Part shown: positions 6,943-14,616 of the stretch, piece by piece
Numbering within the stretch: the stretch's first letter is position 1
How the letters are laid out: each line of letters opens with the position of its first letter
Assembly: GCA_022704885.1 (NCBI GenBank)
Contig: JAKJFO010000091.1
Location: forward strand, 1 to 15,535
Length of the DNA: 15,535 bases
Reading direction: 5' to 3'
Source of the DNA: Candidatus Rifleibacteriota bacterium
GTDB taxonomy: Bacteria > Riflebacteria > Ozemobacteria > Ozemobacterales > Ozemobacteraceae
The notes under the pieces: generated by a model
Told to the model about the DNA's origin: nothing
Database searches by the model: none
Seen by the model: only the letters and a program-made list of their open reading frames with translations
Program-made: the position numbers and the translations under genes

Positions 6943-8276
6943 CGCAGATGGTTGAAGAAGCCGATCAGAAAATCCTTGCCGGTACCGAGAAAAGAATCGA
7001 ACTCGAGTATTCTTTCGAGATTGGCACTGAGACTCATTGGGTCAAAGATGTCAAATTTCGTATCGACCTGCCCGATGGTCGGCCGGCAGTCGGGGGGCTG
7101 GCTTTCAATATTACCGGCCAGAAACGTTCTGAAGAAGAGAGAATCAAACTGCAGAAACTCGAGGGTATCGGCACGCTTGCTGGTGGAATCGCCCATGACT
7201 TTAACAATCTGTTGATGGCTATTTTTGGCAACATCACAGTTGCCAGAATGGAGTTCAGCGCAGAGCATCCGGCACAAAAACCGCTGTGTGAGGCAGAAAA
7301 CGCCCTTGAACGGGCCACGGCTCTTACGCGCCAGCTTCTTACCTTTGCCCGGGGTGGCGCTCCAATCAAGCACGTCACCGATATTGGCAAACTGGTGCAG
7401 GAAGCGGTGAAATTCGACCTGGCAGGCAGTATGGTGCAGCCAGTGTTCGATTTGCCCTCAGGTCTGTGGAAAGCTGATGTGGATCGGGGACAAATTCAGC
7501 AGGTGATCGCCAATCTTGTAGTTAACTCGGTTCAGGCCATGGAAAAGGGTGGCAGAGTATTTGTAAAACTCGAAAATGTCGAGTTTCAGGAAGATTGCTC
7601 AGTTTCTCTCAAGCCTGGCAAATATGTTCGCTTCACTTTTCGCGATGAAGGGATGGGTATCGCGCCAGAACACATGGGGCAGGTGTTCGACCCTTATTTC
7701 ACGACTAAAGAACGTGGTTCTGGCCTGGGTTTGGCTACTTCCCATTCAATCATAAAAAAGCATGGCGGCCATATCGATGTCGAATCAGAAACCAGCCGAG
7801 GTACCACATTCATTATTTATCTGCCGGCTGCTGATGATTCGGTTGAACCAGAGACTGTGACGACGAAAGGCCATGATTCAGCAAAAAAGGTCGCTACGGC
7901 GAATATTCTCGTTCTCGACGACGAAGATTTCATTCGTCGTCTGGTAATCGAGATATTTCAGAGACAAGGCTACTCGGTGCATGCAGTCGCCGATGGAACG
8001 GAAGCCGTCGCAGCTTTTAAAAAAGCGGCAGCAGGCCCGCACCCATTCGATCTGGTGATCATGGATCTGACAATACCAGGCGGGATGGGTGGAAAAGAAG
8101 CTGTAAAAGAGATTCTCGAAGTTGACCCGAAAGCACGTTGCATCGTGTCGAGCGGTTATTCAAATGATCCGGTAATGGCCAACTATGCCAGTTATGGTTT
8201 TAAGGGAGTTGCCGAAAAACCATATTCGATAGAAAGTCTTCTGGCTGTGGTTGCCAAGGCTCTTGAAGATCGCTGA
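6903..8276 (+). CDS. Hybrid sensor histidine kinase, 3' part (kinase core and receiver)
   Basis: This frame is open from 6861 and continues the protein begun at 5473; TTG 6903 is only the first start-like codon and no good ribosome site precedes it. Numbering from 6903: residues 1-75 finish a PAS domain (ending AFNITGQKRSEEE). The HisKA helix has GGIAHDFNN with the phospho-acceptor His98. The HATPase domain follows with the N box (ANLVVNSVQAM), DEGMGI, FDPYFTTK and GSGLGLA. Residues about 332-455 are a receiver with an acidic pair (LDDED), phospho-acceptor Asp388 in VIMDLTIPGG, SSGYS and the conserved Lys in EKPY. All catalytic residues are intact, so it would work as a hybrid kinase if the frame were whole. 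There is no output domain or HPt, so a separate phosphotransfer protein and regulator are needed. A strong terminator follows the stop. Confidence 0.85.
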   Translation: MPDSARSFLSDNIAQMVEEADQKILAGTEKRIELEYSFEIGTETHWVKDVKFRIDLPDGRPAVGGLAFNITGQKRSEEERIKLQKLEGIGTLAGGIAHDFNNLLMAIFGNITVARMEFSAEHPAQKPLCEAENALERATALTRQLLTFARGGAPIKHVTDIGKLVQEAVKFDLAGSMVQPVFDLPSGLWKADVDRGQIQQVIANLVVNSVQAMEKGGRVFVKLENVEFQEDCSVSLKPGKYVRFTFRDEGMGIAPEHMGQVFDPYFTTKERGSGLGLATSHSIIKKHGGHIDVESETSRGTTFIIYLPAADDSVEPETVTTKGHDSAKKVATANILVLDDEDFIRRLVIEIFQRQGYSVHAVADGTEAVAAFKKAAAGPHPFDLVIMDLTIPGGMGGKEAVKEILEVDPKARCIVSSGYSNDPVMANYASYGFKGVAEKPYSIESLLAVVAKALEDR

Positions 8277-8296
8277 GAAGCTTCATGGGAAGAAAT

Positions 8297-8335
8297 AAAA
8301 AGACCGAAGTTCGTTGCGCGAACTTCGGTCTTTTT
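8297..8335. terminator. Strong bidirectional intrinsic terminator
   Basis: A perfect 17-pair stem (arms 8297-8313 and 8319-8335) with a 5-base TTGCG loop. The A run on the left and T run on the right give a U tract in both directions. It lies between the ends of the convergent kinase gene (stop at 8276) and secreted-protein gene (stop at 8352) and should serve both. Confidence 0.95.
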
Positions 8336-8351
8336 ATTCAGGTCAGTCGGG

Positions 8352-9653
8352 TCAGCGATTGTGGCTTCCTTCGAAGGCTGCCATAGTATCTACTATATAA
8401 AGGGGCATTTTGATTGAGGTTGAATTGCCATCTTTATCAGTGGAGAGAGCTGTAAAAAAGTATTCGGGCTGATCTTCATATTTGTCGCGCGGGTAGTTGG
8501 GAACTCGGAAAAGGTAAGAATCACCGTCTTTTTCGACTTCTTTGCCATCTGCATCGACGATGTTGGCGGTGACGCCAACGAGGGTAGCACGGTTGTTGCC
8601 GTTATCAGTAGACATCGCCGCGAAAATGAACGGAACGTTGCGGCGCACGAACACGCCTTTGAGAGATTTTTCTTCGCCACCGACTACTGTTACTGAATTT
8701 TTGAAATCTTCGGCATCGATCTGAGAAGGAAGTTTGCCCGATTCGAACTTTGGTGCCCCACGCTCATTGAACAGGGTACCGGCAATTGAGAGGCGGGCTG
8801 TTTTTTCCCAGGGGATGTTGTTGCGTTCGTCGTCTTTGCCTTCTTCAAGAAAGATGTAGCTGGCATCTTCATAGTCGTCCGCTTTGGTTGAGAACGGGCG
8901 ACCGAGGTTGGCGACGATTTTTTCGGCCATCTGCTTTTTCAGGGCATCTTCGGTCTCAGCCATGTTTACTGTGCCGGCGCCTTCCTGGAACGCTACCCAG
9001 AGGTCGGGGGAGGTGCAATCGTGAACATGGATGCCGACGCGCTGCTGGGCAGTGACAGTTTTGGCTGCATCTTCGCCTTCTTTGGCTTCTTCACCGTCTT
9101 CGCCGCCTTCACTGCCTTCCGGGGCGCTGCCGGCATCACCAACGGCATCTTCACCTTCAGCGCCACCAGAAGTGGAGACCTGACGGGCGCCGCCGTTATG
9201 TACTTCGTAATAGCCGGGAGAGGTGATATTACATTTTTCGGTAGCTTCGTTGGTGTTGGTGCTCTGTTCCGTCTTCATACTGCCGTCGTCTTCTTCTTTA
9301 GAGATTTCCCAGTTGATGTTGGGAGGCCCTTCGAATTTTGCGTTGGCGGCAATCTCGTCGGCGTCATAGTTGTAAAGATTCGAATTTTCCTGCATCAGAT
9401 AGCCCACGTCCTCAAGCCAGTGGATGTCGCCGCTGTCAGGGTTTGAACCGCGAAAACCTTCAGGCATGACATTTTCGTCATCTTTGACGCCGAGCGTCAT
9501 TTCGGTAGAATCTGGAATTTCTACGACTTCTTCTGTGGTCGCTTCTGTTTCAGTTCCGGTTCCAGTGGCTGTTTCCTGCCCTGACACGCCGTATACCCCC
9601 GAACAAAGCAGAAAAACAGCGATGATGAGCCCCCATTTATTCAACGATTTCAT
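8352..9653 (-). CDS. Secreted acidic protein of unknown function
   Basis: I do not recognise this 433-residue protein. The start is ATG 9653, chosen because GAGGGAGG lies 5 bases upstream; an in-frame TTG at 9671 would put that site inside the gene. The N-terminus is a clean Sec signal peptide (MKSLNKWGLIIAVFLLCSGVYG, cleavage probably near VSG-QE). The Cys in FLLC does not sit in a good lipobox. A Thr/Glu-rich segment follows, then a region with WLEDVGYLMQ and CNITSPGYYEVHNGG. A glycine-glutamate-rich acidic linker covers about residues 165-195, followed by HVHDCTSPDLWVAF. The C-terminal half looks like beta-sandwich sequence (FFTALSTDKDGNSTSIKMPLYIVDT). The mature chain has just two cysteines, one on each side of the linker, which could form a disulfide. 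It may be a periplasmic or exported structural protein. It follows sixA after 124 bases and probably has its own promoter. Confidence 0.8.
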   Translation of the reverse strand: MKSLNKWGLIIAVFLLCSGVYGVSGQETATGTGTETEATTEEVVEIPDSTEMTLGVKDDENVMPEGFRGSNPDSGDIHWLEDVGYLMQENSNLYNYDADEIAANAKFEGPPNINWEISKEEDDGSMKTEQSTNTNEATEKCNITSPGYYEVHNGGARQVSTSGGAEGEDAVGDAGSAPEGSEGGEDGEEAKEGEDAAKTVTAQQRVGIHVHDCTSPDLWVAFQEGAGTVNMAETEDALKKQMAEKIVANLGRPFSTKADDYEDASYIFLEEGKDDERNNIPWEKTARLSIAGTLFNERGAPKFESGKLPSQIDAEDFKNSVTVVGGEEKSLKGVFVRRNVPFIFAAMSTDNGNNRATLVGVTANIVDADGKEVEKDGDSYLFRVPNYPRDKYEDQPEYFFTALSTDKDGNSTSIKMPLYIVDTMAAFEGSHNR

Positions 9654-9658
9654 AAATA

Positions 9659-9666
9659 CCTCCCTC
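9659..9666 (-). promoter_or_regulatory. Ribosome binding site for the secreted protein
   Basis: GAGGGAGG on the minus strand, 5 bases before ATG 9653. It decides between the ATG and the upstream in-frame TTG at 9671. Confidence 0.75.
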
Positions 9667-9677
9667 TGCAATTGCAG
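9666..9677. repeat. 12-base palindrome next to the ribosome site
   Basis: CTGCAATTGCAG is a perfect palindrome touching the 5' edge of the ribosome binding site of the secreted-protein gene. It could be an operator or a small leader hairpin, or chance. Confidence 0.3.
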
Positions 9678-9777
9678 GTTTTACTTATTAATACTATACG
9701 AGTTGATCGCTTCAGACGTTTCAAAAAAATAAATTTACTGTCTCTATAAATAATTCGAAGTCATAGCAGCGGGCAAC

Positions 9778-10239
9778 TCAGCTGATATGACGGGATAATG
9801 TCCATTTTATCTGCCAGCGGCCGCTCTCAGAAGCCGGTTCCAGGCAGATGATACCAGAATTCTGAAATTTCATTATTTCATACGCGGTATTTCCGGTTAT
9901 CAGCAGAGACAAAAGACGTTGCAGAAAAGGCATATGCCCGACCACAAGCGTATTCTCGCCTTGCTTGAGCGTTGCTGCAAATTGCTCTACATTCCCCTCA
10001 GGGGAAAGGGAAGTGTCTTCTCTGAGGCCACGCGCCGGTTTGAGCTTAGTCGCGAAAATTTCGGCGGTTTGTCTGGCTCTGAGTTTATCGCTGTGTACTA
10101 TCTCATCGACGATAACCATGTAATATTCGGCGACACTTGCGACATGCGAAGATTCTTTGATGCCCAGGGCGGTCAGGGGGCGTTGTGAATCCTTTTCTGC
10201 AGATGCTGCCTGCCCGTGTTGAACAAGAAAAATAGCCAT
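9778..10239 (-). CDS. sixA: SixA-type phosphohistidine phosphatase
   Basis: The 153-residue protein belongs to the histidine phosphatase superfamily, small SixA branch. SixA removes phosphate from phosphohistidine, classically on HPt domains of hybrid-kinase relays. The N-terminus is MAIFLVQHGQA with catalytic His8; PLTALGIKES, then HSDKLRARQTAE and VVGHMPFLQRL with the second catalytic His102 follow in the expected order. The usual RHG is QHG here, a variant I recall from other SixA-like proteins, so not proof of inactivity. Length matches the family. Start ATG 10239 is preferred because GGTGG lies 6 bases upstream and the family begins at this strand; an upstream in-frame codon at 10302 would overlap the preceding gene and add an unrelated 21-residue tail. 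It starts 16 bases after the UDG-like gene stop, so the two are probably co-transcribed. There is no signal peptide; it is cytoplasmic. Confidence 0.85.
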   Translation of the reverse strand: MAIFLVQHGQAASAEKDSQRPLTALGIKESSHVASVAEYYMVIVDEIVHSDKLRARQTAEIFATKLKPARGLREDTSLSPEGNVEQFAATLKQGENTLVVGHMPFLQRLLSLLITGNTAYEIMKFQNSGIICLEPASESGRWQIKWTLSRHIS

Positions 10240-10255
10240 GATATACCACCAAAAA

Positions 10256-10945
10256 TCAAAATAAAGCGTTGAACTGTTCGCGAAATTTGACTGCTCCGCC
10301 ATTGGCCGGGTGTCTGACTTTTGCGAAGGGAAGATTCATGATCGCAAGCTGGGCGGCAGCCTTTTCGCCGACCGCAACAATTTTCGCCGGGCGCATGATA
10401 TCGATCAGTTCATTCAATATCGTGTGACCGGCAGCGAGTTCATGATCTTTCGGGGTGCGATTGGAAAGCATACCCTTTTGTCTGTCGAAGGGATGCCAGG
10501 GAAGAGCGTTCCATATTGCAAACTCATAGGGGTCCAGGCCCGAAGCGAGAAGGTGACTCCAGACAATGGTTGCTGTAGGTTCGTTGAAGCCGTCTTCGCG
10601 AACTTCGCGCCGGCTGGTGCGGCACGGCTGCATGGATGTAAAAACGTGCTCCGGCAAAATACCCTTTTGTTTCTGCAGCCCGAGAAGCATGCGCTCCGAA
10701 GTCATTGCGATGCCGGAAAAGTGCCCGCCCTGGTAGCCAAGAGCTTCGCCGACAAGAAGAAACTTTACCCGCCCGAGGCGTTCGTAAAGATAAAACATCA
10801 GCTGATGTCGCCGTATCTCGCAGGCATTGGTGTAATCATCGTTCTCCGGATCATTCTGCCACCATGGGTTGAACAGATCGCCGGCTGGTGCTTCCCGTAG
10901 CGCATCTATGAAATTGTCTATTCTTTGTTTGTTTGTTTCTGACAT
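10256..10945 (-). CDS. Uracil-DNA glycosylase superfamily protein
   Basis: The 229-residue protein shows the UDG-fold signature order. VGEALGYQGGHFSG at 65-78 is the motif-1 loop after the first core strand. MTSERML and EPTATIVW lie in the middle. IWNALPWHPF is at 144-153, a strand ending AVGEKAAAQL at 191-200, and VRHPANGG at 210-217 is the motif-2 loop with His212. Members flip uracil or another damaged base out of DNA and cut the glycosidic bond, starting base excision repair. Motif 1 resembles family 4 (GEAPG) but has GEALG, and I see no Fe-S cysteine set (only Cys42 and Cys108), so it is not a standard family 4 enzyme. Activity and substrate are inferred only from fold motifs. Start is ATG 10945 with no obvious ribosome site. 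It lies 65 bases after the second ABC gene and 16 bases before sixA. Confidence 0.8.
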   Translation of the reverse strand: MSETNKQRIDNFIDALREAPAGDLFNPWWQNDPENDDYTNACEIRRHQLMFYLYERLGRVKFLLVGEALGYQGGHFSGIAMTSERMLLGLQKQKGILPEHVFTSMQPCRTSRREVREDGFNEPTATIVWSHLLASGLDPYEFAIWNALPWHPFDRQKGMLSNRTPKDHELAAGHTILNELIDIMRPAKIVAVGEKAAAQLAIMNLPFAKVRHPANGGAVKFREQFNALF

Positions 10946-11010
10946 GGCTGAATGTTAATACATCTTTCGTTGTCCTGCAAACAAGTGTTGCATTCAACGC
11001 CGCGCCCGGC

Positions 11011-12792
11011 TCAAGTTTTTGTATTTGCAGCGAATTGTAGTTCGTATAGTTTGTGATAGTGACCTTTGCGGGCCAGAAGTTCTTCATGGCTGCCCTGTTC
11101 GACAAGATGACCGTTGTGAAGAACCAGTATGCGGTCGCAGTTTCTTATGGTCGAAAGGCGATGCGCTATGATCAGGCTGGTTCTTTGGCTGGTCAGCCTC
11201 AGAACGGCTTTTTGAATTATCGCCTCAGTCTCTGAATCTACCGACGAAGTGGCCTCATCGAGTATCAGAATCTCGGGGTCGGTTGCCAGAGCGCGAGAAA
11301 AGGCGATAAGCTGGCGCTGCCCGGCAGAAATATTGCTGCCCCGCTCAAAAATCGGTGTGTTCACGCCTTCCGGTAATTTTGCGATCAACGCTTCCATTTC
11401 TAGTTCTTTGATAATATTATCAAATTTGTGATTATCATAATTTTGGTCTGCAAGCAGGATGTTCTCCAGGAGGGTGCCGGAGAAGATGTTGACATCTTGC
11501 TGGATCAAGCCAATTTTCAGTCGTAACGACGCGCGTGAAAATTTTCGCAGGTCGGTGCCGTCGAGTAGGATTTCGCCATTCTGAAAATCGTAGAAGCGTT
11601 TCAGCAAAGAAGCCAGAGTCGTTTTGCCGGCGCCGGTATGCCCGACTATTGCCAGACGTTCACCCTTGCTGATTTTGAAACTCAGGTTTTTCAATACCGG
11701 TTTGTCGAGGGAATACGAAAAGTTTAGATTTTTGAATTCAATGCCTTCACGCAAAGTTTTGAATTCGATGCCTTCATTCAGATCAGGTTCAGGGTTTTCG
11801 TCTAAAAGCGCAAACACGCGCTCTGCAGAAGCCATGGCGCTTTGAAAAATCGACAGCTTTTCACTGATCTGCCGAACCGGGTCGAAAAATGCCTGGGTGT
11901 AGGCAATGAAAGTGATCAGCAGCCCCATGGTTATTTCGCCGGTGCTGACCAGCCAGCCACCATAAACAATTACCACCGACATCGTTATTGCGGTAAAAAT
12001 AGTAACTGCCGGAACGAAGAATGAGTTGTAGAAAACTGAAGTGAGTTCTGCGTCACGCAGTTCGAGATTCATGGTGTCGAATTTGGCTTCTCTGGCCTGT
12101 TCCTGGTTAAAAATATGAATTACGCTCATTCCGGCTACATTCTCGGCCAGCGACGCATTTATAGTCGCAAGCCGGGCACGCGCCAGTCGAAAAGCGTCAC
12201 GCATTTTCACTTTTAAAAACCAGGCAATGTAAAATAATCCCGGCGTCGTCAGAAGAGCTGCCAGCCCGAGTTTGAAATGCAGCGTCAGCATCATGCCGCC
12301 GATGCCGACAAGCACGAAGATTTCGCCGCTGACATTGATCAGTGCCGCAGAAAAAAGCTCGGCCAGCGTAGAAACGTCATTGGTGATGCGGGTGACGAGT
12401 CTGCCTACCGGTGTGCGGTCGAAAAAGCCGATCGGCAGTCTCTGTATGTGGGCGAACAATGCGTTGCGCAGATCATGCAATACCCGTTGCCCCGTATATT
12501 GCAGCAGCCAGTTGCGGGCTGCAGAGATGGCAAAGAACAGCAGATGCCCGGCGCCGTAGATTTTGACAAAATACCAGAGAAGAGCAAAGTTTTTATCTTT
12601 TATGCCTTGATCAACCGCTTTGCCGAGCACCAGAGGCAGAGATATCTGAATTGCTGTGCCAAGCAATACCAGCAGAACGGCCACGACAAAATGCAGTCGC
12701 CAGGCACGCAAAAACGGCCACATGCGCTTTGCCAGTCCGGTGTCCCAGGCTGGGGCTTTGATATCGTCTTCGTTAAAATATGAATCGTCCAT
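11011..12792 (-). CDS. ABC exporter half-transporter with the competent ATP site
   Basis: The 593-residue half-transporter has an N-terminal six-helix exporter membrane domain (about 20-330, beginning near WPFLRAWRLHFVVAVLLVLL) and a C-terminal nucleotide-binding domain. Walker A GHTGAGKTT is at 384-392, the Q loop is LIQQDVNIFSG, the signature is degenerate (ISAGQRQ in place of LSGGQ), Walker B is ILILDEA with catalytic Glu513, and the H loop is LIIAHRLS. Start ATG 12792 is preferred; a longer in-frame start at 12837 would overlap the preceding ABC gene by 43 bases. The upstream gene stops 2 bases before this ATG, so translation is probably coupled. With that partner it should form a heterodimeric exporter of the BmrCD/TM287-288 type, exporting drugs, lipids or peptides. 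The substrate cannot be read from the sequence. Confidence 0.92.
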   Translation of the reverse strand: MDDSYFNEDDIKAPAWDTGLAKRMWPFLRAWRLHFVVAVLLVLLGTAIQISLPLVLGKAVDQGIKDKNFALLWYFVKIYGAGHLLFFAISAARNWLLQYTGQRVLHDLRNALFAHIQRLPIGFFDRTPVGRLVTRITNDVSTLAELFSAALINVSGEIFVLVGIGGMMLTLHFKLGLAALLTTPGLFYIAWFLKVKMRDAFRLARARLATINASLAENVAGMSVIHIFNQEQAREAKFDTMNLELRDAELTSVFYNSFFVPAVTIFTAITMSVVIVYGGWLVSTGEITMGLLITFIAYTQAFFDPVRQISEKLSIFQSAMASAERVFALLDENPEPDLNEGIEFKTLREGIEFKNLNFSYSLDKPVLKNLSFKISKGERLAIVGHTGAGKTTLASLLKRFYDFQNGEILLDGTDLRKFSRASLRLKIGLIQQDVNIFSGTLLENILLADQNYDNHKFDNIIKELEMEALIAKLPEGVNTPIFERGSNISAGQRQLIAFSRALATDPEILILDEATSSVDSETEAIIQKAVLRLTSQRTSLIIAHRLSTIRNCDRILVLHNGHLVEQGSHEELLARKGHYHKLYELQFAANTKT

Positions 12793-12794
12793 TT

Positions 12795-14564
12795 TCAGCT
12801 CTTTTCGAGTTCGGCTTTCAGACGCTGGCGCTGCCATGTTCTGGCATAATGGCCCTGCTGCGCCAGAAGTTGCTCGTGAGTGCCGGTTTCAGCAATTTTA
12901 CCGTTGTCGAGATAGATGATCAGATCGGCGTTCTGTAAACTTACCATGCGGTGCGAGACAATAATACATGTGCTTTGCCGCTCGTTCTGGCGCAGCGATG
13001 TGAGAATTTTCCGTTCTGTTTCTGTGTCGACGGCGCTGGTGCAGTCGTCGAGCACGAGAATCTGCCGGTTGGCCGCCAGTGCCCGCGCCAGCGAAACACG
13101 CTGCTTCTGCCCACCAGACAGGTTGACGCCCCTTTCCCCAAGCATTGTCTCGAGTCTGGCCGGAAAATCTGCTATGTCGCCGCTCAAACCAGCACTTGTC
13201 GCAAAGCTCATGGCGACCTCCGGTTGTTCTTTGTCGGTATGGGCAAAGAGAATGTTCTCGCGAATCGATTCTGAAAAAAGAAAGGTTTCCTGGGGCACGT
13301 AAGCAAAAAAGTCGCGCAATGTGTTGAGCGGAATCTCATTGATATCGCAGCCGCCAATTTTTATGCTGCCCGAATCGGGCTGAAACATTTTCATCAAAAG
13401 GCGCAGCAGGGTGCTTTTGCCACTGCCGACGGGGCCGGTAATGCCGAGGGTCTGCCTCGGGCCAAGCTTGAAGCTGATGTTGTCGAGGCTTTTTGTCGTG
13501 GCTTCGGGGTAAGAGAAGCTGAGGTTCTCGACTTCTATGCTGAATTGTTCAGGTGTTTGCGCTGGTCGATCAGGGTCTTTGTCGGCGGCGGGCGTTTCGC
13601 GCAGTATCTGCAGGCAGCGTTCCATCGAGGCCATGCTGCGCTGATAGATGTTGATGATCCAGCCGATGGCCATCATTGGCCAGCTGAGCTTGAGCATGTA
13701 CGATTCGATGGCGATGAATGAGCCGAGAGTGATGGTGCCGGCCACCACCATGTTGCCGCCGAAATAGAGTAAAACGACCATTGCCATGGCAACTACCAGG
13801 TCGAGAGCAGGGTGAAACAGAGATTCGATGTTTGCCAGCCTGATTTTGTCACGCACGAATTCGAGGCCGCAGCGGTCAAAACGCCTGATTTCGCTGTCTT
13901 CGATATGAAAGCCCTTGATGACTCGCACCCCGGAAAGGTTTTCTTCGGCGCGTGACGACAAATCAGAGAGTCGTGCCTGGACTTCGCTTGAACGGTTGTG
14001 TATAGCGTTTTTAACCATCACCACCATGACCGGGATCAGCAGAAAAGGCACCATCGTGATCAGGGTGAGTTTCGGCGACAGCCAGAACATGATGAAGGGT
14101 ACGGTGAGAAAATAGAATGACGTGTCGAGAACGACCAGAATGCCGATGCCGAGCATGAAGCGTATTTCTTGAATATCGTTGGTCAGGCGCGACATGATGT
14201 CGCCGGTGCGGGTTCTGCTGAAATAATGAAAAGGCAGCTTCAGCAGGTGCGCAAATAAGGCTTTGCGCAGGTCGTAGACCGAATGATGCGAAGTGCCCAG
14301 AAAAAACTGCCGCCAGAAAAATCTGAAAATGCCCTGCACTATTGCTGTGACCAGCAGAGCCACACCACACCAGGCGAGAGTAGCAAAGCCCTGACTGTGT
14401 TCGATGCTGTCGATGGCGTATTTTAAAATAACCGGCGGCAGAATATCGGCGATATCGACCACTACCAGCGACAGCATGCCGTATAAAAGATGCCGGCGAT
14501 AGGGGGTAAGCAATTGTACGGCATAGCGCTGCGGTGATTGGTGTGTGTCTGCCTGCGCTGTCAT
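12795..14564 (-). CDS. ABC exporter half-transporter with degenerate Walker B
   Basis: The 589-residue half-transporter has a six-helix membrane domain (about 20-320, from YRRHLLYGMLSLVVVDIADI) and an ATPase domain. Walker A GPVGSGKST is at 377-385, the Q loop is YVPQETFLFSES, and the signature LSGGQKQRVSLARAL is intact. Walker B is ILVLDDC: Asp507 stands where the catalytic glutamate belongs. The H loop is IIVSHRM. The degenerate residue here complements the degenerate signature in the neighbour, the hallmark of asymmetric heterodimers. This gene corresponds to the YheI/TM287-like partner. Start ATG 14564 has no clear Shine-Dalgarno sequence; a promoter-like pair sits just upstream. Both genes are inner-membrane exporters sharing one transcript. 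Confidence 0.92.
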   Translation of the reverse strand: MTAQADTHQSPQRYAVQLLTPYRRHLLYGMLSLVVVDIADILPPVILKYAIDSIEHSQGFATLAWCGVALLVTAIVQGIFRFFWRQFFLGTSHHSVYDLRKALFAHLLKLPFHYFSRTRTGDIMSRLTNDIQEIRFMLGIGILVVLDTSFYFLTVPFIMFWLSPKLTLITMVPFLLIPVMVVMVKNAIHNRSSEVQARLSDLSSRAEENLSGVRVIKGFHIEDSEIRRFDRCGLEFVRDKIRLANIESLFHPALDLVVAMAMVVLLYFGGNMVVAGTITLGSFIAIESYMLKLSWPMMAIGWIINIYQRSMASMERCLQILRETPAADKDPDRPAQTPEQFSIEVENLSFSYPEATTKSLDNISFKLGPRQTLGITGPVGSGKSTLLRLLMKMFQPDSGSIKIGGCDINEIPLNTLRDFFAYVPQETFLFSESIRENILFAHTDKEQPEVAMSFATSAGLSGDIADFPARLETMLGERGVNLSGGQKQRVSLARALAANRQILVLDDCTSAVDTETERKILTSLRQNERQSTCIIVSHRMVSLQNADLIIYLDNGKIAETGTHEQLLAQQGHYARTWQRQRLKAELEKS

Positions 14565-14570
14565 GTGAGA

Positions 14571-14599
14571 AGCTTACCGTGCAACCCGTTCAAAGTCAA
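14571..14599 (-). promoter_or_regulatory. Weak promoter-like pair before the ABC operon
   Basis: On the minus strand TTGACT (14594-14599) and TAAGCT (14571-14576) are separated by 17 bases. The -35 is good, the -10 poor. Transcription would start about at the ATG (14564), giving a nearly leaderless message, which agrees with the lack of a ribosome site. Chance is quite possible. Confidence 0.2.
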
Positions 14600-14616
14600 C
14601 AAAGTTAACCGGCTCT

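Noticed and set aside
6855..7390. Minus-strand frames opposite the kinase core.
   Set aside because: They are the complement of highly conserved HisKA/HATPase codons and have no ribosome site or family resemblance.
9021..9446. A 141-codon open frame on the plus strand opposite the secreted-protein gene.
   Set aside because: It lies opposite a gene with a good signal peptide and ribosome site, has a Phe/Ala/Gly-rich composition that mirrors the acidic linker, and lacks its own ribosome site.
10310..10900. A 196-codon plus-strand frame opposite the UDG-like gene.
   Set aside because: The minus-strand frame has clear UDG-fold motifs over the same bases; the plus-strand product has no recognisable domain.
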